Below the pieces are notes generated by a model. It was not told the DNA's origin, did not search any database, and saw only the letters and a list, made by a program, of their open reading frames with translations. Shown piece by piece: positions 1 through 11,400 of a DNA stretch of 64,000 nucleotides; the stretch's first letter is position 1, and each line of letters opens with the position of its first letter. The DNA is taken from positions 4,274,797 through 4,338,796 of the forward strand of contig JAUPFP010000011.1 of the NCBI GenBank assembly GCA_036925085.1. Direction: 5' to 3'. Origin of the DNA: Brachycybe producta (Eukaryota; Arthropoda; Diplopoda; Playtdesmida; Andrognathidae). The position numbers and the translations under genes are program-made.

Positions 1-158
1 CACGTCCATCTTGTTGTTTTGAGCAGACGACAACGAGACAAATGAGTGTTCTTATATGGTGTTACTAAAACTGCAAGAAATCGCCTCACAATCGCTCAAT
101 TAAAATACAGTAAAGTGCAAAATGCAATAAAAAGTATTGTTCTTCACGTGCTCGATTT

Positions 159-745
159 ATATAATTTTTGATAAGGTCGTTCTATTTTTAAACAAGGTTC
201 AAAGTCGTTCGTTTTTTCAACCCCATGTTAAATCCCATAGGATCAAAAACCGTCCCACAAACATTTGAAAAACTCTCGTTAAAACTGATTTAGAACAATA
301 ACAAAATAATTAGCACATACATTCATGTATTGGCTTCACGATGTTTCCTTTTTATAAATTTTGAAAAGGTCCTTCTATTTTTTAATAACGTTTAAAATCG
401 TACGTTTTTAAACTCCATGTTAAGTCCCATAGGTCTAAAACACCGTCCAACAAAAGTTAAGAGAACTCTGATTAAAAATGATATAGAGCAATCAGAAAAA
501 TTAGCACGTACTTACATGTGTTTATTGCCTTCAGGATTATTCCTTTTTCTAAATTTTAAAAGGGCTTTCTATTTTTAAATAACATTTAAAATCTTACGTT
601 TTTTAACTCCATGTTAAGTCCCATAGGAGCAAAAAACCGTCACCCAAACATTTGAAGAACTCCCATTAAAAACGACTTAGAACAATCAATTAAAAATTAG
701 CATGTGCATTAATCTATTGGCTTCATGATATTTCCTTTTTATACG
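159..745. repeat. Three tandem copies of a ~195-bp AT-rich unit
   Basis: Three diverged head-to-tail copies begin near 159, 353 and 550. Each carries the same landmarks in order: an AAATTTTGAAAAGG-like start, a CCATGTTAAGTCCCATAGG-like block, an AAAACCGTC block, and a TTAGCACRT..TTGGCTTCA..TTTCCTTTTT end. No reading frame is conserved between the copies, so this is a short satellite-like array rather than coding sequence. Confidence 0.75.
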
Positions 746-1240
746 ATTAGCACGCGAAATTATGTTTCTATTAATTATTATGTGACTTCGAACCGGGAGA
801 AAAAACGTTAAAAAACCGTTTTTCAATCAACAACGATCGCAGCGCCTACATTCGGAGAAATTTTGAACTAAACGATGTATCTAGCCTCTTAACATGTTGC
901 CACAGAAGTTTCATAGAAATAGTGTTCACTATGTGTGTGAAATACCCACACCCCTCACGTGAAAGTTGAGTTGGACGAAACTTGGAAGCCTCCAGCTACA
1001 CCACCTTCCGACTGTTCCTATTATTTTTCCAACTGTTTGTACTGTTGTTCTGACCGTTCTGCCATTTATCAAAATAGCACCCCCCCCCCAAAAAAAAAAA
1101 AAATTTCTATTCACAATAATTGCTTAAGGTGTCATTAGATGGTGATGCATGCAAACTACGTTATGCAGTTTTTAATTGCGCCCCAAAACCTCCTGCGCCC
1201 TCCTCCCGCAGTTGTGGGTCTTGTGGGTCCCCTTATACTG
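746..1240. other. Non-coding stretch, no gene seen
   Basis: No protein or RNA signal was found. A C/A homopolymer run lies near 1080-1103. The segment around 1050-1115 (TTTATCAAAATAGCACCC...ATTCTATKCACAATAA) resembles 6100-6150, so at least part of the stretch is a dispersed repeat. Confidence 0.5.
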
Positions 1241-1676
1241 TAAGGGTGAATTCAGACTACTTGTGCTTGTACTTGGGCTCAGGCTTTTGCTTTTGTTGAA
1301 TTGTTAGGCTCGGGCTCTTGCAGGTGCGCTTGTCAACTGAAAGTTGAAAGCGAAGTTACTCGAGAAGTTTTCACTTGTGCGTATCTGATGAGCGAAAATG
1401 AGCTAGTTATATTATCATGCACTCATTGTTGAGAGAAATGCCACGAGTAAAACGAATCAACGAAACAGTGCTCATTCTTGTCGAATGACTTGCAAGTCTT
1501 GCCAAGCATCTCTTTGATGTGTGGACACCAAGAGGAGCCAGATGAGCCTCTGACTTGCATAACTTGTTACTTGTATCGTTGCTCATGAGTCTGTCCATAT
1601 TACTCAGGCTTGCTCCTGAGCCACTTCACCAAATCGATGTATGAGTACGATCACGAGTAGTCTGAACACACCCTAA
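1241..1676. mobile_element. MITE-like element with ~24-bp terminal inverted repeats
   Basis: The left end (TAAGGGTGAATTCAGACTAC) and the reverse complement of the right end (TTAGGGTGTGTTCAGACTAC) match over about 24 bp with a few differences. The 436 bp between them has no transposase, which fits a non-autonomous DNA transposon. No clear TSD could be assigned. Confidence 0.55.
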
Positions 1677-1731
1677 CTCTAATGCCCTGCTGCACAGTAT
1701 GTGTTAATAGTAGACTAGTAGTATTTAGTAA

Positions 1732-2113
1732 CTAGTGGGATAACCTGTCATAAATGACGGGAGCAAAATTCACAGGCAATTGTGCGCATGCGCGTCGTTT
1801 TTTCCTTTTTTTACTCCTTTCATTTCAATTTCAGTTACCCCCTCCCACTTTTCTCTCTCTCTCCCCCTTCTACACTTTCCAACCTTTTCCCCTCACCCCC
1901 TCCCACTTTTCTCTCTCCCCCTCCCACTTTTCTCTCTCCCCCTCCCACTTTTCTCTCTCTCTCTCCCCTTCTACACTTTTCAAAGGAAGAGTTCAACATA
2001 TAGTTGACCTTGAAAAAAAAAACGGTTCATTTATTCAAATTTATATAAATTCCGACGTGCTTCAGTGGTTTTTGTTACTCCACACACACACACACAAACA
2101 CACAGACCTGGGA
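1732..2113 (-). mobile_element. Non-autonomous Helitron copy 1
   Basis: On the minus strand the element starts with TCCCAGGTCTGTG after an A. It ends with a perfect 18-bp palindrome-type hairpin region (CCCGTCATTTATGACRGG variant), about ten bases, and CTAG, followed by T. These are the known Helitron signs: 5' TC, 3' hairpin plus CTRR, insertion between A and T. The inside is dominated by a GA/CT-rich polypurine tract that gives spurious proline/serine/leucine-rich ORFs on the plus strand. No Rep/helicase is present. Confidence 0.7.
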
Positions 2114-2389
2114 TATTATATATATAATAGTTTGTATTAGGCTCACAAGCATTCACTGGCTGTTACATATGTCTTACAAACACTTGAAAACCCTGCCTAG
2201 TAAAGATGGGACCATAGTTGCCAGGAACGTATCCAGCGACTTGACAACATCTTTGTTGGATACAGCCACTGCCATCTGAATACATGTCACCAGTGGTGAA
2301 GAGGGAAATTGATACCCATCCACTTACCAAGGTATGAATCCAATCTTGAATTAGAGAAGGAAAATTAAAATTATGGCAAGAAGCCTTTC

Positions 2390-2870
2390 CAGTTGTTAAA
2401 CCAGAGAGACTGATATATGGAAAATTTGTACAGTTAATAACCGGGCATGGTCCGTTTAACAGTTACTTATCAAGATTCCGGTTAAGGTAAGGAGCAAGTT
2501 GTGAATGTAGCCAAGAGGGTTTATGGGGATTTATTTGGGTATCAGCTAGAGCGTAGACAATCAGCCAGGAAGGTATTAAGGTGGAAGATAAGGGCAGCAT
2601 GTTTCCATTGACCATGTGTGATAGGGGTTTTTGCAGATCTAGAAATTGTGAATCATGTGGTTGAGTTTGCTGGGTTGGTAGTTTTTAGACACTTAGTTCA
2701 AAATAGAAATGATGGAGTAATAGTATGTCAAATGTCTTCTGCAGTTGTCAGGGTTTGTTATGAAGATTTGAAATACTTTACAAGTCCGAAGGTATATAAG
2801 TCTGAATATGGGCATGGGAAAGGGGTGGCTGTGGTTTTTGCATACTCTAACCAAGCTCAGGGAGCTTGAT
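2390..2870 (+). pseudogene. Non-LTR retrotransposon relic (C-terminal region after RNase H)
   Basis: Conceptual translation around 2430-2500 gives LITGHGPFNSYLSRFRLR. This closely matches the ITSGHGPFNSYFKRFKLR peptide in the RNase H-bearing relic at 20998-22300 on the other strand. Known non-LTR elements with RNase H carry such a segment, followed by a Cys-rich end. Stops and shifts follow directly. The ORF at 2618-2869 may be part of the same relic, but it shows no motif I can name. No endonuclease or reverse transcriptase is nearby. Confidence 0.55.
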
Positions 2871-2984
2871 AAATTAGGAATTTTAAGGATATATCCTATA
2901 CTCTTATAGTACTATTTGTGGATGTAAGAAAATGCATTTGTACATAAAAAAGTGGAAGTTGGTGTGCCCAAAGCTTTTGTGGGG

Positions 2985-3320
2985 GGGGGGGCACATGAGA
3001 CCACATAAAATTATTATTAATGAAAATTAATTAAATTATTAATTATTTTTAATAATAAATACATAAAATACATAAATACATATAATAAATTACAAAGAAA
3101 ATGAATTTCACTATTATCATTAGCACTTTCTTAATAAAATCCTTCATTCCTTGTTCGCTTCTAAATACAGACGTAGGGATGTTTTTCATTTTAAAGAGGA
3201 AACCAAGAAAAAGCAACACTATTTAATGTGAAGCTGCCGGATACTTAGCTGATGTTACTTTCTATCCAAATAATGTAATCATTATTGCCGTATATCCTAT
3301 GATACCGTTACTATTACAAT
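2985..3320. other. AT-rich spacer with a G homopolymer run
   Basis: A run of G (2980-2991) is followed by TAATAAATACATAAAATA-type low-complexity sequence. No gene signal was seen. Confidence 0.5.
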
Positions 3321-3329
3321 TACAACTAA

Positions 3330-3850
3330 AACGCTGCTAGCAGCCAAACAGGCCTAAGGCAAAGGGACATGAAAGTTCACATGCAGCATTAAGCATTGTC
3401 AAGCACACATACAAGCACATATATAAAAACAAAATGAATATACAAATGTCAATCCCACAAAACAAAATATCCCCATTCACCACTTCCTCAGGAAGAGAGT
3501 TCTACTGTCTTATAACTCTAGAAAGAAAAAAGACCAATAATATCAATCTGTCCTAGCAAAAATCTCCCTAACTTTTTAGATTGGTCAGCCCTGCCCATGT
3601 ATAGTGCTTTATGAATATCACTGGACTGTGGTTTAGGACAATCACCACGTGTAATTTTTCCAAACAATTTCAAACTTAACTCTGCTCTGCGATGTGACAA
3701 ACTATGCCATTGTAGCACTGACAGCATCTCAGTGACACTTTCTGTAAATCTGTGCCTGCCACAAAGAAACCTAGCTGCCTTATGCTGAACCATTTCAACT
3801 GTGTGAGTGTGACAGAGTGAGGATTCCATACACTGCAGCAATACTCAAGA
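3330..3850 (-). pseudogene. CR1/L2-like non-LTR retrotransposon, 3' end fragment
   Basis: The minus-strand ORF 3841-3518 contains VEMVQHKAARFLCGRHRF and ends KKLGRFLLGQIDIIGLFSF. It matches the C-terminal domain of the elements at 10.2-12.0, 24.1-24.8, 42.2-43.1 and 56.8-57.3 kb (VQRRAARFV, then GWDSL-like, then YWSFVP-like). The 3' UTR on this strand (3330-3510) matches 55680-55951 almost base for base. The copy is 5'-truncated, with no polymerase active-site region, and is dead. Confidence 0.8.
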
Positions 3851-3859
3851 TGAGGTCGA

Positions 3860-4310
3860 TGATTGCCTTGATTTTATAGATAAATATCAATGCCATTGAT
3901 AAAATTGAGAAGAATCTTATGATTTATGGTCACTGTGTGAAAACCTGCTGTAAAAAAACGTTGTAAAAACATTCGAGTTGAGTTATTTTTAATTAGTAAC
4001 CGTTCATACTGATTTTTTTTTTGAAAAATAAACGTTTTTCATGTTAAATACAAATCTTTGTTTTAATTGCACATTTATTAATGTATTTTTAATAAAAAAA
4101 CAAAATAGATAAATGCCTACAACATACAGTAGAGTTTAACTGTTAAGGGGCCGGGGATAATAATCTAGCCCACGGCCTGAGACCCTGCGAGCGAGCAAAT
4201 GTTTGCTTGCTTGCTTGCTGGTACTCACCAGACGACCATTGAGTGAATGGCTCACTCGCTCTCGTTGTGACACGTGCCAATTTTGGGACACGTGACGATT
4301 TAAAATGTGT
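3860..4310. other. Spacer, no gene recognised
   Basis: AT-rich to about 4140. This is followed by a GC-richer patch with GCTTGCTTGCTTGC and CACGTG-containing inverted pieces (ACACGTGCC / GGACACGTGACG). Nothing that could be coding was found. Confidence 0.4.
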
Positions 4311-4314
4311 AAAC

Positions 4315-4980
4315 ATATTTTAAGGCAGTTATTTTATTATATTCAGAGAATTATACAATAATCATTCTGAAGGAAAATCACTACATAGAAAAAATTAATC
4401 TTGTATTAACTTATTTTTCTTGGATCACAATGCTTGCATATCATTTTTTAAAGTTTGCTTTGTGAACAAAATTAGCTTTTATACCCGGCTTCGCCCGGGT
4501 TTTAAAATCACAGATTAATTTTTCTGAAAAAGATCAAAAAATATTGGTGCTAAGACACGGCGACTGTAACAAAAAACCACACCCCTTTCACAGCCAACCA
4601 AAACAATTCTGCAGCTTTTTTTGCTGTCGAAAAGCACTGACAGTCTCTGGTCGGTTAGGATAAGGCAGAGTGAGTTGGCAACCCGGGCCCTGAAACGGCC
4701 AACCGTGGTCATTTCTGGGTTGCCGAAGCCCAAAAGTGGCCACGGCAGCAATATGTTGAGAACGGGTAAAAAGTTTACTCTCTCGAGGCGTAAACCCCTG
4801 GAGCATTGATGACTTAGTTGCGCGCCCCACTGCATAAAACTTTGCGCCCTGGGCCACTTCAAACTTAGTGCTCCCTTTACCTCCCCCAAGGGGTATGAGG
4901 GCACAGACCCCGACCTTTTTTTTAAGAATTATGAAATCAAATTTGTCCATTTTTCCAACCGTTTCTCCCATTAAACAAAT
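4315..4980. repeat. Dispersed repeat, partner of 52571-52970
   Basis: 4600-4810 is the reverse complement of about 52600-52830 with few differences (shared CAACCCGGGCC..GAAAYGGCCAACCGTGGTCATTTCTGGGTTGCC). By contrast, 4315-4370 (GTGTAAACATATTTTAA...ATTATACAATAA) matches 52868-52925 in the same orientation. The two copies therefore differ by an internal inversion. ORFs here lie in the repeat and do not resemble any known protein. Confidence 0.65.
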
Positions 4981-5224
4981 TATGGAACAGTGGGAACAAT
5001 AGACTAATTTGATTTAATTTTTCTTAAAAAAAAGTCGGGGTCTATGCCCCCCAGACCCCCTGCAATAACTCAATTTTACTAAACCAAACTTTTGGACTGT
5101 TCGTACTATTTTTCTGACTGGTTCACTTGCAATGGATTTTCGAAGTTATATAAATTTTCCAAGTCTATGAATATTTTCAAAAAATGAAAGTCTTCTAGAT
5201 GCCCTGAAAAGCACTGAAATGAAG

Positions 5225-5957
5225 TAACATCCCGACTGGACCGCTACAATACCGCAGGCTCCTTACAGGGACGGGACCACACCCGTAGCCACCTCTCACG
5301 GTTAACCCTGGGTAGTGTCGGCTCCTCCGGAGCCTCTCTCGATGGACACGATGAGAACCACAAGTCACCACGGAGAGAATATCGCGTGGGGAACTCCGGT
5401 TCCAATGTGAGCCAACACGAGTTACTGGCCGAAAGAGGACGGTAAAAGATGGTAGAATCCCTTAGCAACTAGAAATCCCACCCTCAAGCAATAACACCAC
5501 AATGACAGACACAAACACAGTATAAGTAAAATGAAAATGCTATATTTATTCACTTACACTAAACAAAAGGCAATGCAGGTAATTACACAACTTGGCTGGT
5601 CTTCTTGACCAGCCAAGCCACCATAAAACAAAGACAAGGCCAACAGGCCAAAAGCCACAAAAAATCCACCACAGGAGGTCTTCCTGACCTCCAGAAGTGA
5701 TGTCTCCAGCTGTCCTGCCCACAACACACTGCCCAGATTAAATGGCTGACCAAACCATTTAATACCTCCAGGCAACTCCACCTGGAGGGGACAGTGGTCA
5801 CTTCTGACCTCTCACCCATTGACTCCAATGGTGAGAGGTCTGCTGGCACCAAATGGGCGTCTGTCCCAACATTCTACTGCATGCTGTCAGGCAGACCACC
5901 ATAGGGAGTTCGTCTGCTCAATCAAAATATTTGATTAGAGCAGACCAGGTTGCCACA
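5225..5957. mobile_element. Solo LTR, family 1, copy 1
   Basis: The 733-bp unit starts TAACATCCCG and ends GTTGCCACA, flanked by the 4-bp direct repeat GAAG (5221-5224 and 5958-5961). It aligns along its length with 17911-18590 and more distantly with 31957-32563: GACGGGACC..CCCGTAGCC, TCGGCTCC..GGAGCC, the GGCCGAA.RAGGACGG segment, then the AACTTGGCTGG and AGGCAGACCACCATAGGG blocks. It has no internal coding region, so it is a solo LTR. The expected terminal TG is missing here. Confidence 0.75.
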
Positions 5958-5959
5958 GA

Positions 5960-6860
5960 AGTCAGGAGGGCCCAACAACCTTCGGAGGAGCAAAAAACCC
6001 CATAAATTCAAAAAAGTAAAAATTGTCAAAAAATGACATTTTTCCAAGAGTATAATTCTTGGAAATTCCAGTTCCATTCTCGCTTGTCTGGTTCACTTGC
6101 AGACCGTTCATCAAAATAGCACCCTCTAAAAAAATTCTATGCACAATAAATGAAATGAAAGGCGATTTATTTTCGAAAATAACTTGAATAAATTCAGCGA
6201 GGGATTCGGAATCACTTGTTTAATTTATTCAATTAATTTTTGAAAATATATCGACTTTCATTTCGTTTTTGCACCAGCCAAACCTCCTGCGTGGTCTCTG
6301 TTTATGTGCTGGTATGGAATTCCGCTGGTGTGCATTGCCTATTTTAAGGCGTCCAAACTATTTTCCCCTTTTCAGGTTCCTAATCTTTTTTAAATAAAAT
6401 GGTTTGCCTATTAGGAATGGCCATCAATAGTATCGTCATATAAATATTTCAATGGCGATATCGATAGTCGATATTGAACCATCGATAGTAGGTCCCATCC
6501 TCATTGCCTATATATGAAGACGCTGCAACACGTGTAAAACTTGGGAAGGGAATGACGTAGCGAGCTAATAATAGTTGAATTAACTCGGAAATTCCGGAAA
6601 GAATAACCTATGCAAATTTCATGACGCCAGCCCTCACGTTCAAAAGCCTATGATGTGCAAAAAATATCGACTTTGTTTTATATGTAAGATTATGTTAAGC
6701 TTAACACAGATTAGATGGAAGAGTAATAAAAATCACAATCAGCAGAGGGATCACTGTGATTAGTTTATTTGTTCTATTGGTGAAATTGGGCAGGTTCTGG
6801 AAATATGCTGGCAGGTCAGATTCAAGCATATTTATGATGCTGTTGTATACTGTTTTTGAA
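5960..6860. other. Non-coding stretch
   Basis: A short repeat shared with 1050-1115 lies at 6080-6150. The rest is AT-rich, with GATATCGATAGTCGATATTG-like imperfect palindromes at 6450-6490. No exon of the gene family and no TE protein was detected. Confidence 0.4.
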
Positions 6861-6869
6861 TGTTATTTT

Positions 6870-7295
6870 AAAAAATTATTAAATATTTATTAAACATTTA
6901 TTAAATATTTACTAAAAATTTATTAAATATTTATTAAAAATGTATTAAATATTTATTAAAAAATTACTTAAAATTTATTAAATATTTATTAAAAATTTAT
7001 TAAATATTTATTAAAAATTTATTAAATATTTATTAAAAATTTATTAAATATTTATTAAAAATTTATTAAATATTTATTAAAAATTTATTAAATATTTATT
7101 AAAAATTTATTAAATATTTATTAAAAATTTATTAAATATTTATTAAAAATTTATTAAATATTTATTAAAAATTTATTAAATATTTATTAAAAATTTATTA
7201 AATATTTATTAAAAATTTATTAAATATTTATTAAAAATTGATTAAATACTTATTAAAAATTTATTAAATATTTATTAAAAATTGATTAAATACTT
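6870..7295. repeat. AT-only minisatellite, 22-bp unit of two 11-bp halves
   Basis: About nineteen units of ATTAAAAATTTATTAAATATTT are arranged head to tail. Each is made of two 11-mers (ATTAAAAATTT and ATTAAATATTT) that differ at one position. The centre is nearly perfect. Both edges decay (ACTAAAAATT at the left; GATTAAATACTT at the right). Confidence 0.9.
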
Positions 7296-7355
7296 CCTTT
7301 GTTGGCGCCATCTGCTGTTGTTATCTACAAGTTTGCCAGTGCGACTACCTCTTAT

Positions 7356-7785
7356 GGCGCAGTCACACTAGGCTGGTTTCCCAGCCGCTGGTTGCTGCTG
7401 GCTAGTTATAGCGCTCTAGCAGCATAGTCTGAACTGCTACTAGCAGCTGCTTTCACCAGCGGGCTAGTGATTTTAACAGCGACTGGTGAAGTTGGACATG
7501 TCCAACTTTAGCAGCTACCAGCTGGTCATGTGACTCTGTTCCTGCTGCTGCCATCTAGTGTGAACTTTTTGTTGCTAGTAGTGGCACTAGTGGTAGTTGA
7601 AACTCCACTGCTTGGGTTGGTTGTTGTTAAAGTTTGTGTTTTTACAAGACGGTGATTGAATGACTTGCACTGCTAATACCAGCAGTGACTGGACAAGTGT
7701 GAACCCAAAGCAGCTGCTGCTTGCTGTTGTTGCTAATAACCAGCAGCAACCAGCGGCTTGTAAACCAGCCTAGTGTGACTGCGCC
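7356..7785. mobile_element. MITE with ~46-bp terminal inverted repeats
   Basis: The ends GGCGCAGTCACACTAGGCTG and CAGCCTAGTGTGACTGCGCC are exact reverse complements. The match continues inward through AAGCCGCTGGTTGCTGCTGG with a small mismatch block. The interior is full of CAGC/GCTG motifs and has no transposase. The target duplication is unclear (flanks TTAT and TTTAA). Confidence 0.75.
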
Positions 7786-7984
7786 TTTAAGGTAATCATC
7801 AACTTCACATACTTGCTTTCTGCAGACAAATAGAATATTGCGACCTTTGGACGGATAGTAAGAATGAAGAGAGTGCATATATGGTGACATTTTTGGACCA
7901 TGTCCTCCCCTATATGAGGGCTTGTATGCAAAGAAATATTATCAAAATGATGTCCATCTGGAAAGTTTTTTTTTCTTTTACAAA

Positions 7985-8157
7985 TAGCTCTGGGATTTTC
8001 AGTACCTCAAACTTTAAATTGAAGTTTTGGCTATAAGAAAATAATTCAGTTCTGATTTTTAAAATCAAATATAACAGGTTTTATTCACCGTTCAGACAGG
8101 AATTTTACCATGATTAATTTCTCATTTGTTTGTGACTTATGACCCACCCTGTATATT
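7985..8157 (-). mobile_element. Mariner-like transposon end downstream of gene A
   Basis: The segment from CAGTACCTCAAACTT to GACTTATGACCCACCCTGTA is shared with 39330-39520 (gene B) and 54000-54137 (gene C). Those two copies continue into transposase relics, so this is the shortest remnant of the same insertion. It contains TTTATT at 8080-8085, an AATAAA signal on the minus strand about 110 bases after the gene A stop. Confidence 0.6.
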
Positions 8158-8190
8158 AACATTTGAGCACAAAAAAAACACGTGAAAAGG

Positions 8191-8439
8191 TCAGGCATGT
8201 GTCATTGAATTCATCATACTGTAGTACAAACCATAATCCTGCCCATTTTCGCACAAGTCGTTGATTATTTTTATGACACGTTTACATTTCTTACCTTTGC
8301 CCACATATGGCATGAACTTCACTTTCTTTTTTTCTCGAACTGAATAAACTCCATTAGAATAGTCATCCGTTACAAGTAAGTCACACTTTTCAGCATAGTT
8401 TCTGATATTTCTTGGTAGACAGTCGCGAGAAGTATACAG
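8191..8439 (-). CDS. Gene A exon 3 (domain 2, stop codon)
   Basis: The acceptor CTTATAG precedes CTGTATACTTCTCGC. The exon encodes LYTSRDCLPRNIRNYAEKCD and onward, with cysteines at exon residues 7, 19, 52 and 63, a lysine/arginine-rich middle, and the end NSMTHA before TGA. It is 249 bp, identical in length to gene B exon 3. Confidence 0.87.
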   Translation of the reverse strand: MYTSRDCLPRNIRNYAEKCDLLVTDDYSNGVYSVREKKKVKFMPYVGKGKKCKRVIKIINDLCENGQDYGLYYSMMNSMTHA

Positions 8440-11400
8440 CTATAAGATGAATAAAATGATGGAATATATTCCAAAAAAAGTACAATAATTAGTTTTCTAT
8501 TTATTAATGTTGACCTAGTCTTTATAAACCTAGCATGTGTTTGTTAATTTGAAAACTTTTGAATAAGTACAAAGCGGTTGTATCGGCAGCATCGCGACCT
8601 TCTGTTTGGCCGTGATATGATGATACTGCAGGTAGAATTGTTGTACGAGGATTATTACAACAGTCTACAAAATGCGAACCTATTCATTACTGAATGCAAT
8701 TTATTTAGTTAATATCAAAATATACTTAGTTAATATTTAAATATATTAACTGTAATAAATAAATAAATAAATCTGCTCAGCCCAAATATAATGCTCTGCT
8801 CATTTTGCTTGAAGTTTGTTTAGGCAAAGAGCCCTCTATCATCCACTTCAAATTGTTAAGACTAAAATGTGTTCTTCTTGCAAGTAAATTGTCCCAACCA
8901 TGCTTTGAAATCATTTTAGTTGCACTCTCAGCAATCTTATGCCTGCCACAAATAAACTAATCAGCTCTACTTTGAATCATTTCAACAGAATAAATTAACT
9001 TTGTGGTCTTGGGACTCAACATTTTTCAGCAATATTCTAGTGATTTGTATGCTATTTACTTTGCTTTTTAGGATAACTTTTTAGAATTTGTTGGCCAAAT
9101 TTCAACATGTGGCAACTTTAAAAAAGAATGTGTATAAAAAACTGTTTACAATGCTATGTTATCAACTTATCATTTATTTCAACATATAACCTTTAACTGT
9201 ACACCAACATTAACATGTAACACCCAGTAACTTGCGATCCCACCAAAACCATAGCCTGGGGGTAAACAACTCATGCCTGTCCCTCCCTCCTCTCTTAATT
9301 AATATTCAAGTGGCGGATTCATACTCTTAGGACCGTGGTAGTTTGGACCTGGTTACACCTCGAAGGTGTACACAGGCCAAGGTATAAAAAGACCATGTTC
9401 CTCTTTGTTCGGAGTTCACTCTTTTTGCCCTGTCTTTGTACTACGTAGATCTTTATCCATATCACATAATGGGCTCGTGGACGCACCTTTAATATCAAAC
9501 ATTCATTCTGGACAAGAATGAATAAAGTGTTTATAATGAGAAACTGCGTTGTCTATTTGTCTGGAAACTAATCCTTCTCTAGACAAGCCGGAGACATCAC
9601 AAGGCAAGTAGATATTCAGATCCTGAAGGAGCTACAATATCTTCTAGCAAGAAAGGAAGATGTACATCAATGGCAGCCAGAAGTGATGGTCACCATCCTT
9701 CTGCCCAGATTACACCCCTACGCAGAATTATGATCACAATCGATCACCATCTGACTACTTCCATAGCTTGAAGCTTCTCCTTGCAGTCACCGCGTGATTC
9801 AGGGAAGAAACGAGTTATAGATAACATCATAATAAGTTGGTAAAAATTATAATGTCGTCATCAAAAGCTCACAGATATCTTTTGCTATTACCAAATGTAA
9901 TTATATCTTTCTGCAAAATTATGTATAACACTTTTTTGGTAAGAATTATATTTTAAAACTATTTTATTTTACCCATTTTGTAACGAAAGTGTATATATAT
10001 TTTAAATGTAGACCCTGAAAATGATTGTGAATGCAATAGAAACATCACCAATGTCTTTATATATTTTTAAAATAAATAAATTGTTTTAAATTAGAGATGG
10101 TTTTTAGTATTCTTGTAAATTTTTAAGAAATTTTAAAAGTGACTATTTAGAAGAACTAATTATTAATATGAAAATAGTCAAGAACTTAAATTATATTTTT
10201 TCATATATATTTTAAAATTTCAACAAAATTCAAAATAATATAACTTCAATTATAACACCACTTGGTGATGTCTGTACTGACAAACAGGTTATTGCAAGCA
10301 CACTTAACGATTATTTCCAAAGTGTCTTTCATGCTAATGATGGCAATGAGGAACCACAACTTGGCACCTTATCTCATGTCATGCCTGATATAATCATAAA
10401 CTCCACTGGATTACAAAATTTGCTTTGTAATCTAGATGTTAATAAATCAGCTGGTCCAGATGAAATCTCGCCAAGATTGCTAAAGGAACTGGCCACAGAA
10501 GTTAGCCCTTTTTTAAGTAAACTTTTCCAAGATTCCCTTGATAGTGGTATACTGCCTATGGCATGGAGGTAGCCAAATATCTGCCCAATTCTTAAAACAG
10601 GAAATAAAAATTGTCCAAAGAACTATAGACCCATTTCTCTGACCTCCATTGTTTGTAAAACTCTCGAGCATATAATTTATTCTAATACAAAAGCATTTAA
10701 AAAACCATAAATTAATTCATGAAAACCAGCATGGTTTTCGAAAATGCAGATCATGTGATACCCAGCTAGCACTATTCATCCAAGACATACAATCTGCCTT
10801 GGATAGTAAGGGCGAATTTGACCAGGTATTTTTAGATTTTGCAAAAGCATTTGATACAGTGAAGCATTCACTACTAATTAAAAGAATGATGACTTTTAAC
10901 TTAAATAAACAAGTAATTTTGTGGACATCATCATTCTTATCAAATAGACAACAGCGAGTCCAAATTGATGGTGCTGTGTCATACTGGGCTAAAGTAACAT
11001 CTGGTGTACCTCAGGGTAGCATTCTTGGACCACTGCTTTTCCTTCTGTTTATAAATGATCTGGCAGACAGATGCAACAGTATGATGTGTTTGTTTGCAGA
11101 TGATGCTGTTGTTTACAGGAGGAGTAGGGATAATGAGGATAGTGAAGTCCTCCAAAGAGATCTAGACAGTGTTGAAGAGTGGTGCTCTGAGTGGCATTTA
11201 CAACTGAATAGGAGTAAATGCAATGTTATGCGAGTTTCGCAAAAGCGAGAATCGTTCATGGCAGATTACACAATGGGAGATGTTCAGCTAACCCATGTTG
11301 ATACCATCAAATATCTTGGCTTAACCTTGTCCAAGGACATGCTTTGGAAAGACCATATAACCAAAGCAGTTGCCAAAGCTAATCAAAAGCTGCGGTTTGT

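Noticed and set aside
1754..2140. Long proline/serine/leucine-rich ORFs in three frames
   Set aside because: They come from a CT-rich tract inside a Helitron. Other copies of the same tract have different lengths and frames, so no protein is conserved.
4515..4971. Two ~128-residue minus-strand ORFs
   Set aside because: They overlap each other in different frames within a dispersed repeat and show no domain. The repeat partner at 52.6 kb does not keep the frame.
5244..5852. ORFs of 74-89 residues
   Set aside because: They lie wholly inside a solo LTR. The other LTR copies do not preserve them.
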